Of a stretch of DNA of 57,999 nucleotides, positions 26,283 through 35,204 are shown one piece after another. The DNA lies in the NCBI GenBank assembly GCA_026671195.1, contig JAPOHD010000060.1, positions 1-57,999 on the forward strand. Direction: 5' to 3'. Both the position numbers and the translations under genes were made by a program. The stretch comes from Draconibacterium aestuarii. Its GTDB lineage: Bacteria; Bacteroidota; Bacteroidia; Bacteroidales; Prolixibacteraceae. The notes beneath the pieces were generated by a model. It searched no databases and had not been told where the DNA came from. It saw only the letters and a program-made list of their open reading frames with translations. How positions within the stretch are numbered: position 1 is the stretch's first letter; each line of letters starts with the position of its first letter.

Positions 26283-26741
26283 CTAGTATTTTCGTTCGCT
26301 TGTTAAATTCCCGTGTTCATCGTACTTTTTCCATACGCCGGTTTTATCGCCGTTCGCGTATTCAAGCTCGTATAACAAGTTACCATAGTCGTTCCAAATG
26401 GTCCATTTACCATGCTTTTTGCCATTTTTATAACGTGCCACCGAAGTTTTAATACCATGCTCGTTATACATTATCCACTTGCCGTGCATGAGATTATGTT
26501 TGTACGAGCGAACCTCGTTAACATGTCCATTCACAAAATAGATTGTGGTTTTCCCATGCTTTTCACCCTTTTTAATTTTTACCTCACTTTTTATTCGGTT
26601 TTCAGAATAAAAATCAAGGTAAGTGCCGGTAAATTTTTCAGAATTCTTATAAAAAATGCCGTCAATCTCTTCGATTTTCTGTGCTTTTGTTGCAGTGGTT
26701 ATCAAAGCCAAAAATCCTATTAACACCAATAATTTCTTCAT
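26283..26741 (-). CDS. Exported MORN/YwqK-type repeat protein
   Basis: A 152-residue protein with a signal peptide (MKKLLVLIGFLALITTATKAQ) and about five MORN-like repeats of the form 'NGKKHGKWTIWNDYGNLLYEL' in its remaining length. This is the YwqK family; the antitoxin label is inherited from a few members and I see no toxin beside it. MORN repeats form beta-sheet scaffolds, probably for protein or lipid contact at the envelope. Confidence 0.85.
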   Translation of the reverse strand: MKKLLVLIGFLALITTATKAQKIEEIDGIFYKNSEKFTGTYLDFYSENRIKSEVKIKKGEKHGKTTIYFVNGHVNEVRSYKHNLMHGKWIMYNEHGIKTSVARYKNGKKHGKWTIWNDYGNLLYELEYANGDKTGVWKKYDEHGNLTSERKY

Positions 26742-26769
26742 GCTTTAGCTGTTCAAAGTTTATAAGAGG

Positions 26770-26797
26770 AAAGCCCCGGAACTAAATCCGGAGCTCT
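26770..26797 (-). terminator. Terminator-like stem after the beta-helix lipoprotein gene
   Basis: On the minus strand AGCTCCGG pairs with CCGGGGCT (one G-T) and runs into TTTCC. It separates the beta-helix gene (stop at 26902) from the YwqK-type gene. Confidence 0.5.
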
Positions 26798-26901
26798 TAA
26801 AACTGGCATAAAGACCAGCTTTAATAAACACTGCAAAGTGATGTCTTTGTATCCTCTTTTATGTTTTTATATTTTAATTCTTTTTAGATAATTAAAGTCT
26901 A

Positions 26902-28029
26902 CTAAAAACTAAATCCGGTCCAATCGAATGCCGATACTGTTGCTCCGGTATTACCAGCTACAATAGCCACATCAGGATAGCTTTCGTTCGACTTGATTTC
27001 ATTTCCTGTGAAAGTTGTTCCATCAATGGTAAGCGAAATTGCGGTATTTGTATTGGCATCACTTTTACTATCGGTAAGGTCGATAATGTCTTTTGCCGAT
27101 CCACCTATAATTAAAGCATTTGTAATGGTTGCTGTGGCTCCACGACGTATTTTAATACCGTCCTCCATAATGTAGTCCGAGGCATTTTTAATGGTAACAT
27201 TTTCAATGGTAAAATTCGACTGTCCAACGTGGTCAGGGCCGTTTCCATCAAGGTTTCCATCTGCTTCAATACCACGCGGATCATCTTCTGTACTTGCGTA
27301 TCCGTTTTCCCAAATTCCATAAGCATTACTCAGGGTTCCGCTCCATCCCTGGGTAACATCAAACATATCATCATCCGGATTAACCACCAGCAGATTTGAA
27401 ACATTAACAGTACCTCCAAAAAACTCGATACCATCGTCGGCTCCATCAAGCACATAAATATGATTGATTGTGGTTCCGTTTCCAACACCGTTCAGTGTTA
27501 AACCGTTGTGTTCAACATCCTCGGTAGAACGGGCACCTGTGTTTTCAAGAATAACATATTCAAGAACTCCGGAATTATCGTCAGCAACAGTTCCTCCGTA
27601 AGGAATATTTTCATTCACTTCGGTGTTACCGGTTGTTCCTTCAGTAGGTCCCGAAATTGGCGCATAACCGTTTATTATAATACCTCCCCAATCGCCAGCC
27701 GACGGAGAAGCCTCGGCCGATGTAAATTTAATGGGAGCAGAAGAATTACCTTTTGCCATAATTGTACCACCCTGCTCAACAATTACATACGAACTGAATC
27801 CTTTAGTCGCTTTAATAGTTGTTCCGGCCGGGATATTCAAAACACCACCATCTTTAATACTCAAGGTTCCGGTAAGCCTATAAGTAACGGAAGCATCAAG
27901 CGTAATTTCTGAAGTTATATCTCCATTCAGCTCATCACTAATCGGAGGTATTGGTTCCGGATCGTCATCATTGGAACACGCTGCAAACAGAATTGCAGAA
28001 ATTGCTAGTAACATTAAAATCTTTTTCAT
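26902..28029 (-). CDS. Beta-helix lipoprotein paired with a TonB receptor
   Basis: A 375-residue lipoprotein (lipobox LFAACSNDDD) whose remainder is rich in short beta-strands of a right-handed parallel beta-helix: 'GGVLNIPAGTTIKATKG', 'WGGIIINGYAPISG', 'GVLEYVILENTGARS', 'DGIEFFGGTVNVSNLLVVNPDDD'. Acidic clusters (NPDDDMFD, STEDDPRG) suggest metal binding. It starts 42 bp after the TonB receptor stop, so both belong to one unit. The pair probably forms a surface uptake system; the Pho-box-like site upstream of the receptor suggests a phosphorus compound as the ligand. Confidence 0.8.
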   Translation of the reverse strand: MKKILMLLAISAILFAACSNDDDPEPIPPISDELNGDITSEITLDASVTYRLTGTLSIKDGGVLNIPAGTTIKATKGFSSYVIVEQGGTIMAKGNSSAPIKFTSAEASPSAGDWGGIIINGYAPISGPTEGTTGNTEVNENIPYGGTVADDNSGVLEYVILENTGARSTEDVEHNGLTLNGVGNGTTINHIYVLDGADDGIEFFGGTVNVSNLLVVNPDDDMFDVTQGWSGTLSNAYGIWENGYASTEDDPRGIEADGNLDGNGPDHVGQSNFTIENVTIKNASDYIMEDGIKIRRGATATITNALIIGGSAKDIIDLTDSKSDANTNTAISLTIDGTTFTGNEIKSNESYPDVAIVAGNTGATVSAFDWTGFSF

Positions 28030-28071
28030 TTTTCTTTTTTTTGATTATAAACTGTTTATCATTCTGATTTA

Positions 28072-30786
28072 TTAAAAGCGATAAGAAAGTCCCAAACTGG
28101 TGCTTACAGCTTTTTGGTAACTTTTAAGTACAACCGGTTCTGCTCCTTCGCCATTGGGTTCACGCGTTAATCTCGAAGTTGGATTCAGCAGATTTAATGC
28201 TTTGATACTTACCCCCCAGTGTTGTCCAAATTTTATTGAGGAGATAAAATCAAGGCTGGTTATGCCAGCTTCATTAATATCCTGGTAACCACCGGCCCCG
28301 ATTGTATAAATTCGATCGCTAAAATATGCGGCAACCAAAGAAGTGGTCAGGTCAAGATCATTTCTCCGGTGTTGAAAGCTCAGATCGGCATTCGCTAACA
28401 CTGGGGATGCACCTTCCAACTGAGTTTTATTGTTGGTAAAGTTCAAGCCGTTATTAACCTCCACATCCGTTTTGATATATGAAAAGTTGACTCCTGTGCT
28501 CAGCTTTGTTCCTGCATTTGTTTCTTCATTGGAAAACGTTAACAGGTTTTTCCTTATTTCAACTTCCACTCCTCCTATAATGGCCTGATCGGCAATGTTT
28601 TCGTAAGTTAAAAATCCACCGGCGCTTGCTTTTTCAATTCTCGAAATCGGATCCTGAATGAGTTTCCCGAAAACGGTTACTGAGACTAGTTCATCGCGGC
28701 TCATATAATAATCCCATTTCAGATCGACATTGTAATTTGTGGATGGCCGAAGATTGGGATTACCCTGGGAACTCCATTGACGTCCTGTGTAACGAAACGG
28801 TGAAATCTCTTTTGATTGCGGAAGTGTGTATGTACGACTTGCCCCTAATCGTAAGGCATTTTTTTCGTTTAAGCCATACTTGAGATTAAAACTTGGGAGA
28901 AGATAAAATTTTTCCAGTTTTGAAGATCCCACACCCGAACCGCGGTTTACATCATACTCAACCGTAAGATCGACTATATCGGCACGCACACCGGCATTTA
29001 AAACCAGTTTCCGGCCAAGCGGGTATACCAGTTCCGAGTAGAGTGAATGTATGTACTTATCAACAGAAAAAGCACTGGCAAACTCGTCGTTGGCAAACTT
29101 CCCTTTTTCAAATTCGTCCTGGTTAAAAATCAAATCCAGTTGAATATTGTTTTTATCCAGCGAAGGCAGGTTCTGGTTTCCATCCAGACGAGAGTTATCC
29201 CATTCACTGGCTTCAAAATCGTCGTTCACCATTCGCCCCTTATAACCAACGTTAATGAATGAGAGGTCGCCTTCATCTTCTTTGAGTTTGTAGGCTATAC
29301 TCGCCTGTGTGTTCAGGTCATTTTCGTTAAGTACCGAATAGTAACGTTGTTGCCGTCCGGTTCCCATAACCGGCTTTAAAACATCGTTACCATAATCAGC
29401 CAGATAGTTTAATCTGCGGTCGGGTTCCAAACCTTTTGTATGGTTGAACGACATACCAATATTGGCAGATAAACGTTTTGAGAACTCACGTTCAAGGCTA
29501 AGCTGATTCACCAGCAAAGTATTGTCGTTGTTTTGCTGCCGACGGATCAATCCGATGTAACCCAAATCGGCCACCGATTGAAAATCGGCATGCATACCAT
29601 AATCATCACTTAATACCAGTTTGGCTGTATGAACCACCATAAAATTGTAACTCAGTTCATATTTATTAAATCCGTAGTTCAGGTTGGCCATTGCCAAATG
29701 AGCTGTTTTTATCTCAAATTCATCTGAAGTTTGGTCTTGAAAAATATCGCCACTGGTTGTAGTTCCGCGCATAATTCCACTCAGATAGTTAAAATCGCTG
29801 GAATAATTACCTACCACATAAAAACTTAGGGGATTATTGTGTGGCCCAAACTCAAATTGTTTTCCACCCCCAAAACCAATCTCTTTTCCCAGTTGGAAAT
29901 TCCGGGTAGAAGGATCAAGTGAATTGGGAAAACCATAAATATCTTCGTTGGTTGGACTGCTTGTATTTGTAACAAAACCCAAAGCATTTACTCCATCGGT
30001 AACTAAAAAGTCCTGCGTTAATGTATTGTTATTGGCTTTCGATGATACTTTCATACTAAATTCACCATCTCCAATTAATTCTTTTGAACTGATATTGATT
30101 TCGGCCCCTGCCACATCACCGGTTAAACCGGCATTAAATACCTTATTTACCCCAACTGTTTTTATAATATCGGATGCAAAAAAATCGAGTGAAATGTTTT
30201 TGTATTCAGGATCTTCAGAGGGAACCGGAAATCCATTTAAAGTGGTTGAGTTGAATCGATCTCCCAATCCGCGCACAAACACATTTTTTACACCATCCTG
30301 TTTCGAAATACCCGATACTTTTGTCACAGCCGCTTCGGCGTCGCTTGCTCCTTTTCGCGAAATTTCCTGTGCCCCGATGGCTTGTGTTGCCAGAACCGCA
30401 TTTTTTTGCTCCACCAGCAACATCGATTCCGATTCGCGATTGGCTTTTGCCACCACTTCAACTCCTTCAATTTCGAGTGTTGCCGGAGCCAGTGCTACAT
30501 CTACAACAATCTCTTCGTTTGCTTTTACTTCAATTTGAAATTCCTGTGGATCGTACGAAATAAATGAAATGGCGAGTGTGTAATTTCCGGGGGTAACTTT
30601 TGAAATAATGTAGTTTCCGTCAAAATCGGTAATTGTTCCCTGCGTACTTCCTTTGATATAAACTGTGGTTCCAATCAGCGACTCATTTGTTTTCGAATCG
30701 TGTACAGTTCCTTTAATTGTTCCTGTTTGAGCTGTAACCAATACTACCTGAATTAGCAATAAAAAGCTAATAATAATTTCCTTCAT
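28072..30786 (-). CDS. TonB-dependent outer-membrane receptor
   Basis: A 904-residue receptor. I use the ATG at 30786 (MKEIIISFLLLIQVVLVTAQ, a signal peptide); the open frame extends 30 residues upstream into non-coding leader. A carboxypeptidase-regulatory domain (TGTIKGTVHDSKTNESLIGTTV, about 22-105) is followed by the plug (ISRKGASDAEAAVTKVSGI, KNVFVRGLGDRFNSTTLNGFPVPS) and a 22-strand barrel ending in SLGLSYRF, the C-terminal Phe expected for BAM insertion. It lacks a SusD partner; the next gene is a beta-helix lipoprotein instead. Likely phosphate-starvation controlled. Confidence 0.92.
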   Translation of the reverse strand: MKEIIISFLLLIQVVLVTAQTGTIKGTVHDSKTNESLIGTTVYIKGSTQGTITDFDGNYIISKVTPGNYTLAISFISYDPQEFQIEVKANEEIVVDVALAPATLEIEGVEVVAKANRESESMLLVEQKNAVLATQAIGAQEISRKGASDAEAAVTKVSGISKQDGVKNVFVRGLGDRFNSTTLNGFPVPSEDPEYKNISLDFFASDIIKTVGVNKVFNAGLTGDVAGAEINISSKELIGDGEFSMKVSSKANNNTLTQDFLVTDGVNALGFVTNTSSPTNEDIYGFPNSLDPSTRNFQLGKEIGFGGGKQFEFGPHNNPLSFYVVGNYSSDFNYLSGIMRGTTTSGDIFQDQTSDEFEIKTAHLAMANLNYGFNKYELSYNFMVVHTAKLVLSDDYGMHADFQSVADLGYIGLIRRQQNNDNTLLVNQLSLEREFSKRLSANIGMSFNHTKGLEPDRRLNYLADYGNDVLKPVMGTGRQQRYYSVLNENDLNTQASIAYKLKEDEGDLSFINVGYKGRMVNDDFEASEWDNSRLDGNQNLPSLDKNNIQLDLIFNQDEFEKGKFANDEFASAFSVDKYIHSLYSELVYPLGRKLVLNAGVRADIVDLTVEYDVNRGSGVGSSKLEKFYLLPSFNLKYGLNEKNALRLGASRTYTLPQSKEISPFRYTGRQWSSQGNPNLRPSTNYNVDLKWDYYMSRDELVSVTVFGKLIQDPISRIEKASAGGFLTYENIADQAIIGGVEVEIRKNLLTFSNEETNAGTKLSTGVNFSYIKTDVEVNNGLNFTNNKTQLEGASPVLANADLSFQHRRNDLDLTTSLVAAYFSDRIYTIGAGGYQDINEAGITSLDFISSIKFGQHWGVSIKALNLLNPTSRLTREPNGEGAEPVVLKSYQKAVSTSLGLSYRF

Positions 30787-30917
30787 ATTTATAAACTTGC
30801 AGTGTTTAATAATAAATTCATCTGTTAAGCATTGTCTATTTTTATGGCAACAGATGGAACTCCCATGATTAATCATTATCGTTAGCTGAAAACTTTAGCA
30901 TGGTCGTTTCATTGAAC

Positions 30918-30983
30918 TTACAGCGGCAAAGCAAGCCCTTATATGTTACAGGAAGATTACACTACATTTAAACTTGAATTACA
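30918..30983 (-). promoter_or_regulatory. Pho-box-like direct repeats upstream of the TonB receptor
   Basis: On the plus strand TTACA occurs at 30946, 30957 and 30979, with a degenerate TTAAA at 30968: an 11-bp register over four positions. An isolated TTACA is at 30918. Eleven-bp direct repeats are how PhoB-family regulators bind. The site is about 160-200 bp upstream of the receptor ATG and the same motif and spacing occur before the phosphate porin at 39 kb. Confidence 0.6.
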
Positions 30984-31044
30984 TTACTTTAATAGAAAAG
31001 TAATATTGGGTTTGTTGGGTTTATCGTTTTGTAATTAGTCGGAC

Positions 31045-31080
31045 AAAAAAAGCCCTTGATTTTTCAATCAAAGGCTTTTA
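31045..31080 (-). terminator. Intrinsic terminator after phoR
   Basis: On the minus strand AAAGCC-TTGATT pairs with AATCAA-GGCTTT and continues into seven T. It closes the co-directional porin-pst-phoU-phoB-phoR cluster 20 bp after the phoR stop. Confidence 0.8.
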
Positions 31081-31100
31081 GCGTATTTATGGATTAGATC

Positions 31101-32873
31101 TTATTTTTTTGCCAGGGTGAACAAGAATTCAATTCCGCCATCTTCCTTGTTTCGTGCCGATATTTTTCCTTTGTGCAGCAGTACTGCATTTTTTACGATC
31201 GACAGTCCCAGTCCGGTGCCACCCATTTCACGGGTCCGGCCTGAATCAATACGGTAAAAACGCTCGAAAATGCGGTGTAAGTGTTCTTCCGGAATTCCAA
31301 CTCCTGTATCTGAATAACTGAAGTAATAGTATTTTTTGTCTTCCAGGTAATTTTTAACCTCAATGCTTACGTTTTGTCCTGCATAATTTATTGAGTTTTC
31401 AATCAGGTTTTGGAATACTGACGACAGTAAAGAGTCATTTCCGTGCACCAAAACTTCATCGTCGATATTCAACCTGCATTTAATATTCTTCGATGCCAGT
31501 CTGCTTTCGAGATTCTCGATTACATCGGAAACAATGTGTTTTACATTTACCTGTTTAAATTCGAATAACTCGCCCGCATCCTCAATGTTGTTCAACAACG
31601 AAATATCGTTTAATAACAGGTTCAATCGTTCTGACTGCGCATGCGCCCGTTCAATAAAATACTGCTGTTTTTCCTTATCAATATTCGGGTTACCCATTAA
31701 TGTTTCAATATAACCTTTTATTGAAGCCAGCGGTGTTTTTAGTTCGTGCGCAATATTCGAAGTAAGCTGCTGTTTCAGCAAACGACGTTTTTCGGGACGG
31801 GTAACATCGGTAATCAGAATTTCAAAACTTTTATCGGCAAATACAATACACAAAACCTTAAAGTAGCTTTCGTTTTTGCTAATGGTATACTCCAGTTGTG
31901 GCAATTCGCTATTTAGAAATTCGGTGTCTTTTTCCAGATTTTCATCAAGAAAGGCATTAATCCGATCAAATTCGGGAATATTAAAAAAGTTCTCGGCAGA
32001 AATAGTTGAAGAATCGGAAATCATACTTACATACTGAATAAAATGACTGTTGGCCAGCATTTTTTCTTTGTTGGATTTAAAAAAAGAAATTCCCTCATTC
32101 AGAATATTCATGTGGTTAAAAAGACGATCTTTCTCCATCGCGACATCATCTTTTGCCTTTCGTAATTTGTTATATATTTTAACAATCTGTGCTCCAATCT
32201 CACCTAATTCGTGATCAGGAAATTCGCTTTCGTCCTCTTCAATCGGTTCATTTTTACCGGCTTTTATGGCAAAATCTTTTAATTTGGTAATAGAAATCGA
32301 GAGTCGTTTAGTAAGCTCATTTATAATCAACCAAATAATTAAGAATATTCCGATAATAAAAAAGATAAAAAAACGCTCAGCCTTCAGAAAATTCTCAACT
32401 TCTACGTTGTAAACCATAGCCGTACGAACAAAATAATCGCCATAGTTGTGAGCATAATAGTAAAAATCCTGCCCGGTAGTTTCTGAATGCCTGATGTTAG
32501 AACCTTCTTCTGAATAAAGTGCTTTTTGAACTTCGGGACGTTCAAAATGATTTTCCATGGAACTGTAATCGTCCACAAAACTATCGTATAGAACTACACC
32601 CTTTTTATTAATTACCGTGATTCGGATATTTTGCTGAGGAATAAGGTATTTTAATGTATCGGCCTGATGAAAATTCTGGCTTTGCAGTAAACCATAATGT
32701 TCAATGTAATTGTGTGTTACTTCTGTTACGTTTTTCAATGTATTTTCAAGCTGATCGGTTTTGTAATTCCTTTCGCGTTGCAGCTGAAACAGCAGAATTG
32801 CTACTGTAAACAACATAAATACACCTATGAAGTAATAAAATATCTTTCTTCTGAATGTTTGTTGTGTTGGCAC
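31101..32873 (-). CDS. phoR: Phosphate-regulon-type sensor histidine kinase
   Basis: A 590-residue membrane kinase: a first TM (KIFYYFIGVFMLFTVAILLF), a periplasmic domain of about 130 residues, a second TM (FFIFFIIGIFLIIWLII), HAMP-like linker, PAS-like region, HisKA with NIAHELKTPLASIKGY, and an ATPase with DTGVGIPEEHLHRIFERFYRID and GGTGLGLSIVKNAV. The open frame runs on to 32996, but those codons lie in a REP-like palindrome; I prefer GTG 32873 (VPTQQTFRRKIF), with ATG 32921 as the alternative. It senses phosphate status with PhoU and PstSCAB and phosphorylates the PhoB encoded just upstream. Confidence 0.88.
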   Translation of the reverse strand: MPTQQTFRRKIFYYFIGVFMLFTVAILLFQLQRERNYKTDQLENTLKNVTEVTHNYIEHYGLLQSQNFHQADTLKYLIPQQNIRITVINKKGVVLYDSFVDDYSSMENHFERPEVQKALYSEEGSNIRHSETTGQDFYYYAHNYGDYFVRTAMVYNVEVENFLKAERFFIFFIIGIFLIIWLIINELTKRLSISITKLKDFAIKAGKNEPIEEDESEFPDHELGEIGAQIVKIYNKLRKAKDDVAMEKDRLFNHMNILNEGISFFKSNKEKMLANSHFIQYVSMISDSSTISAENFFNIPEFDRINAFLDENLEKDTEFLNSELPQLEYTISKNESYFKVLCIVFADKSFEILITDVTRPEKRRLLKQQLTSNIAHELKTPLASIKGYIETLMGNPNIDKEKQQYFIERAHAQSERLNLLLNDISLLNNIEDAGELFEFKQVNVKHIVSDVIENLESRLASKNIKCRLNIDDEVLVHGNDSLLSSVFQNLIENSINYAGQNVSIEVKNYLEDKKYYYFSYSDTGVGIPEEHLHRIFERFYRIDSGRTREMGGTGLGLSIVKNAVLLHKGKISARNKEDGGIEFLFTLAKK

Positions 32874-32915
32874 GTTTTTTCGATTTAAAGTTGTACTATA
32901 TATATATTTGTGTCC

Positions 32916-32994
32916 TGTCATTTCGAACGAGATACGACTGAGAAATCCCTCCTGTAAAAGGGAAAGATCTCTCCTCCTCTGTCGTCGAGATGAC
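32916..32994. repeat. REP-like palindromic element, copy B, in the phoB-phoR junction
   Basis: A 79-bp element with ends GTCATTTCGA and TCGAGATGAC and an internal GAGAAATC..GATCTCTC stem. It fills the space between the phoB stop codon side (33002) and the phoR start region. The stop-free reading of it produces an arginine-rich pseudo-extension of PhoR. Confidence 0.85.
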
Positions 32995-33001
32995 AATTCA
33001 A

Positions 33002-33685
33002 TTACTCTTTAAAGGCGTAACCATAGCCCGATTTCCCTACAATATATTTTCCGTAATCACCTATCTTTTTTCGAAGACGGGCAATATTCACATCCACATT
33101 TCTTTCGGTAACAATAACATCGTCGCTCCAAATGCGGTCGAGTATTTCATTTCTGCTAATGAATTGCCCCTGATGTTTTAACAGTAGTGCTACAATTTCA
33201 AATTCTTTTCGGGTGAGGTTTACCGGCTCATTATCAATTGTAACCGATTTACTGTTTACATCCACTTCAAGCCCATCCATTCGAAATACTTTTGGCGCAC
33301 TCACCTCCTGGCGGCCTCTTTTTAATACCGCTTTAATGCGTGCTACAACTTCTTTAATCGAAAAAGGTTTCGAAATATAATCGTCGCCCCCCACATTAAA
33401 CCCGGTAAGAATATCATTTTCTGCGGTTTTGGCTGTCATAAAAATAATGGGCACCGAGAGCTGTAACTCTCTTCTGATTTTATCGGCCATTTTGTAGCCC
33501 GACATTTCGCCCATCATTACATCCAGCAAAATAAGGTCAAATTCATCGAGCGACTTTTTTAAAGCCTGCTCGGCAGAATGTGCAGTGGTTGTATCGAATC
33601 CTTCACTCGAAAGATTGAACTCCAGAATTTCGCATAAATCTTTTTCGTCGTCAACAATAAGTATTTTCGGAATTGAATTAGCCAT
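33002..33685 (-). CDS. phoB: Phosphate response regulator, OmpR/PhoB family
   Basis: A 227-residue regulator with an N-terminal receiver (ILIVDDEKDLCEILEF; phospho-acceptor Asp in LILLDVMMGEMSG, switch Thr in IFMTAKTAE, Lys in DYISKPFS) and a C-terminal winged helix (LTRKEFEIVALLLKH, RNVDVNIARLRKKIG, YIVGKSGYGYAF). It binds direct-repeat Pho boxes and activates the pst cluster and related genes. It lies 5 bp after phoU and is followed by phoR with a REP-like element between. Confidence 0.92.
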   Translation of the reverse strand: MANSIPKILIVDDEKDLCEILEFNLSSEGFDTTTAHSAEQALKKSLDEFDLILLDVMMGEMSGYKMADKIRRELQLSVPIIFMTAKTAENDILTGFNVGGDDYISKPFSIKEVVARIKAVLKRGRQEVSAPKVFRMDGLEVDVNSKSVTIDNEPVNLTRKEFEIVALLLKHQGQFISRNEILDRIWSDDVIVTERNVDVNIARLRKKIGDYGKYIVGKSGYGYAFKE

Positions 33686-33690
33686 TTGTA

Positions 33691-34377
33691 TTATTCTACG
33701 TTTTTTACGTGTCGTATGTCTTTCCCTTCGATTGAATAAATTGCTGCTTCGGCAATATTTGTAGCATGATCGGCAATACGCTCGATATTTGTAACCATGC
33801 CATTCATATTTATAAAATTAGTAAGCATCTCCTTATCCTCCTTCGAAGTACTGCTTTTCTTTATTGCCTTTTTTAACATCTTGTGGTTAATTTCGTCTAC
33901 CACAGTATCGTTTTTAATGGTCCAGATAGCAAACTCGCGATCGTCGGTGGTAAAAGCCAACAAGGCTTTGTTTACCATATTCGAGGCCTGCATCAACATG
34001 GTAGTAATTACATCAAGCAAGTGGGCAAAAACGGGTGTTCCTTTTACATTTTCAATGTGTCCCAGAATATTTACAACCATGTCTCCCACTCGTTCGAGAC
34101 TAATGATAATCCGGTAGCAGGCAATTAATTTTCGAATGTCGGATGCAACCGGTTGGTACAACGCAATTGTATTTACAATTTTATCGCTGATTTTTACTTC
34201 CAGCTTATCCAGCTTTTTCTCGTTTGCCAGAATCTCTTTATGACAAGAATCTGAAAGTTCTTCTTCGTCTGAATTGATGTCTTTTTCCAACAAGTCGAGC
34301 TGGCTCAACAAAAGATTTGCAAAGGCTTCAAAGTCGGATAAAATAGTATTTATTGCTTCGTCTTTTTTTGATATCAT
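33691..34377 (-). CDS. phoU: Phosphate transport regulator PhoU
   Basis: A 228-residue all-helical protein with two PhoU three-helix halves and the metal-binding acidic patterns typical of the family (RVGDMVVNI in the first half, RIADHATNIAEAAIY in the second). PhoU links the PstSCAB transporter to PhoR and keeps the Pho response off when phosphate is plentiful. It lies between pstB and phoB in the same direction, 31 bp after pstB. Confidence 0.93.
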   Translation of the reverse strand: MISKKDEAINTILSDFEAFANLLLSQLDLLEKDINSDEEELSDSCHKEILANEKKLDKLEVKISDKIVNTIALYQPVASDIRKLIACYRIIISLERVGDMVVNILGHIENVKGTPVFAHLLDVITTMLMQASNMVNKALLAFTTDDREFAIWTIKNDTVVDEINHKMLKKAIKKSSTSKEDKEMLTNFINMNGMVTNIERIADHATNIAEAAIYSIEGKDIRHVKNVE

Positions 34378-34408
34378 AACACTTTGTTATTTAGTGAAGT
34401 TAATACAA

Positions 34409-35191
34409 TTAACCAAATTTCCCTGTTAAATATTCTTCGGTACGGCGGTCTTTCGGTCTGGTAAACATGTCTTTTGTTTTGCCGTATTCAACCAATTCGC
34501 CCAAATACATAAACATTGAATAATCAGAGATTCGGGCAGCCTGCGACATATTGTGCGTTACCATTAAAATCGAGTAATTCTCTTTCAATTTCACCAATAA
34601 ATCTTCAATTTTTGAGGTTGCCACAGGATCGAGTGCCGATGTGGGTTCGTCGAGCAAAATTACTTCGGGATCGAAAGCCAGTGCTCTTGCAATGCAAAGT
34701 CGTTGCTGCTGTCCGCCCGAAAGGAAACTTCCTTTTTTATGCAGCGTATCTTTCACCTCTTCCCAAAGCGTAACATCGCTTAACGAGCGTTCCACAATAT
34801 CATCGCGTTCGGATTTCTTTAAACGAATTCCGTTTAATTTATAGCCTGCAATAACATTGTCGTAAATGCTCATTGTTGGGAAAGGATTTGGACGTTGAAA
34901 AACCATTCCCACTTTCCGGCGTAACTGAATGGTTGGCATATCGGTAATGTCTTTCCCATTCAATATAAGATTGCCTTTGGTTTCAATGTTTTCGTAGAGT
35001 TCGTGCATGCGGTTAATGGCACGCAACATGGTACTTTTACCACACCCCGACGGACCCATAATTGCCGTTACAGCATTACGTTTAATATCGGCCGATACAT
35101 TATCAACAGCATACTTTCCTTTATCGTACGAAACACAAAGGTTTCGAATGGAAAGTACCGGATCTTTTATTGTTACTGAATTATCGTTCAT
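34409..35191 (-). CDS. pstB: Phosphate ABC transporter ATP-binding protein
   Basis: A 260-residue ATPase with Walker A (GPSGCGKST), signature (LSGGQQQRLCIARAL), Walker B (VILLDEPTSALD) and the H-loop (VTHNM), plus the PstB-typical DNVIAGYKLNGIR stretch. It powers the PstA/PstC channel. I use ATG 35191 (MNDNSVTIKDP), which avoids overlap with pstA; a start at 35224 would add 11 residues inside the pstA end. Confidence 0.95.
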   Translation of the reverse strand: MNDNSVTIKDPVLSIRNLCVSYDKGKYAVDNVSADIKRNAVTAIMGPSGCGKSTMLRAINRMHELYENIETKGNLILNGKDITDMPTIQLRRKVGMVFQRPNPFPTMSIYDNVIAGYKLNGIRLKKSERDDIVERSLSDVTLWEEVKDTLHKKGSFLSGGQQQRLCIARALAFDPEVILLDEPTSALDPVATSKIEDLLVKLKENYSILMVTHNMSQAARISDYSMFMYLGELVEYGKTKDMFTRPKDRRTEEYLTGKFG

Positions 35192-35204
35192 CTTTAATTT
35201 TCGT

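Noticed and set aside
26283..26741. Antitoxin of a toxin-antitoxin system
   Set aside because: The YwqK name suggests it, but no toxin gene is adjacent and the protein is exported.
32874..32996. N-terminal extension of PhoR encoded by the longest open frame
   Set aside because: It is read through a REP-like palindrome and AT-rich DNA, and yields an Arg/Ser-rich stretch unlike any PhoR.
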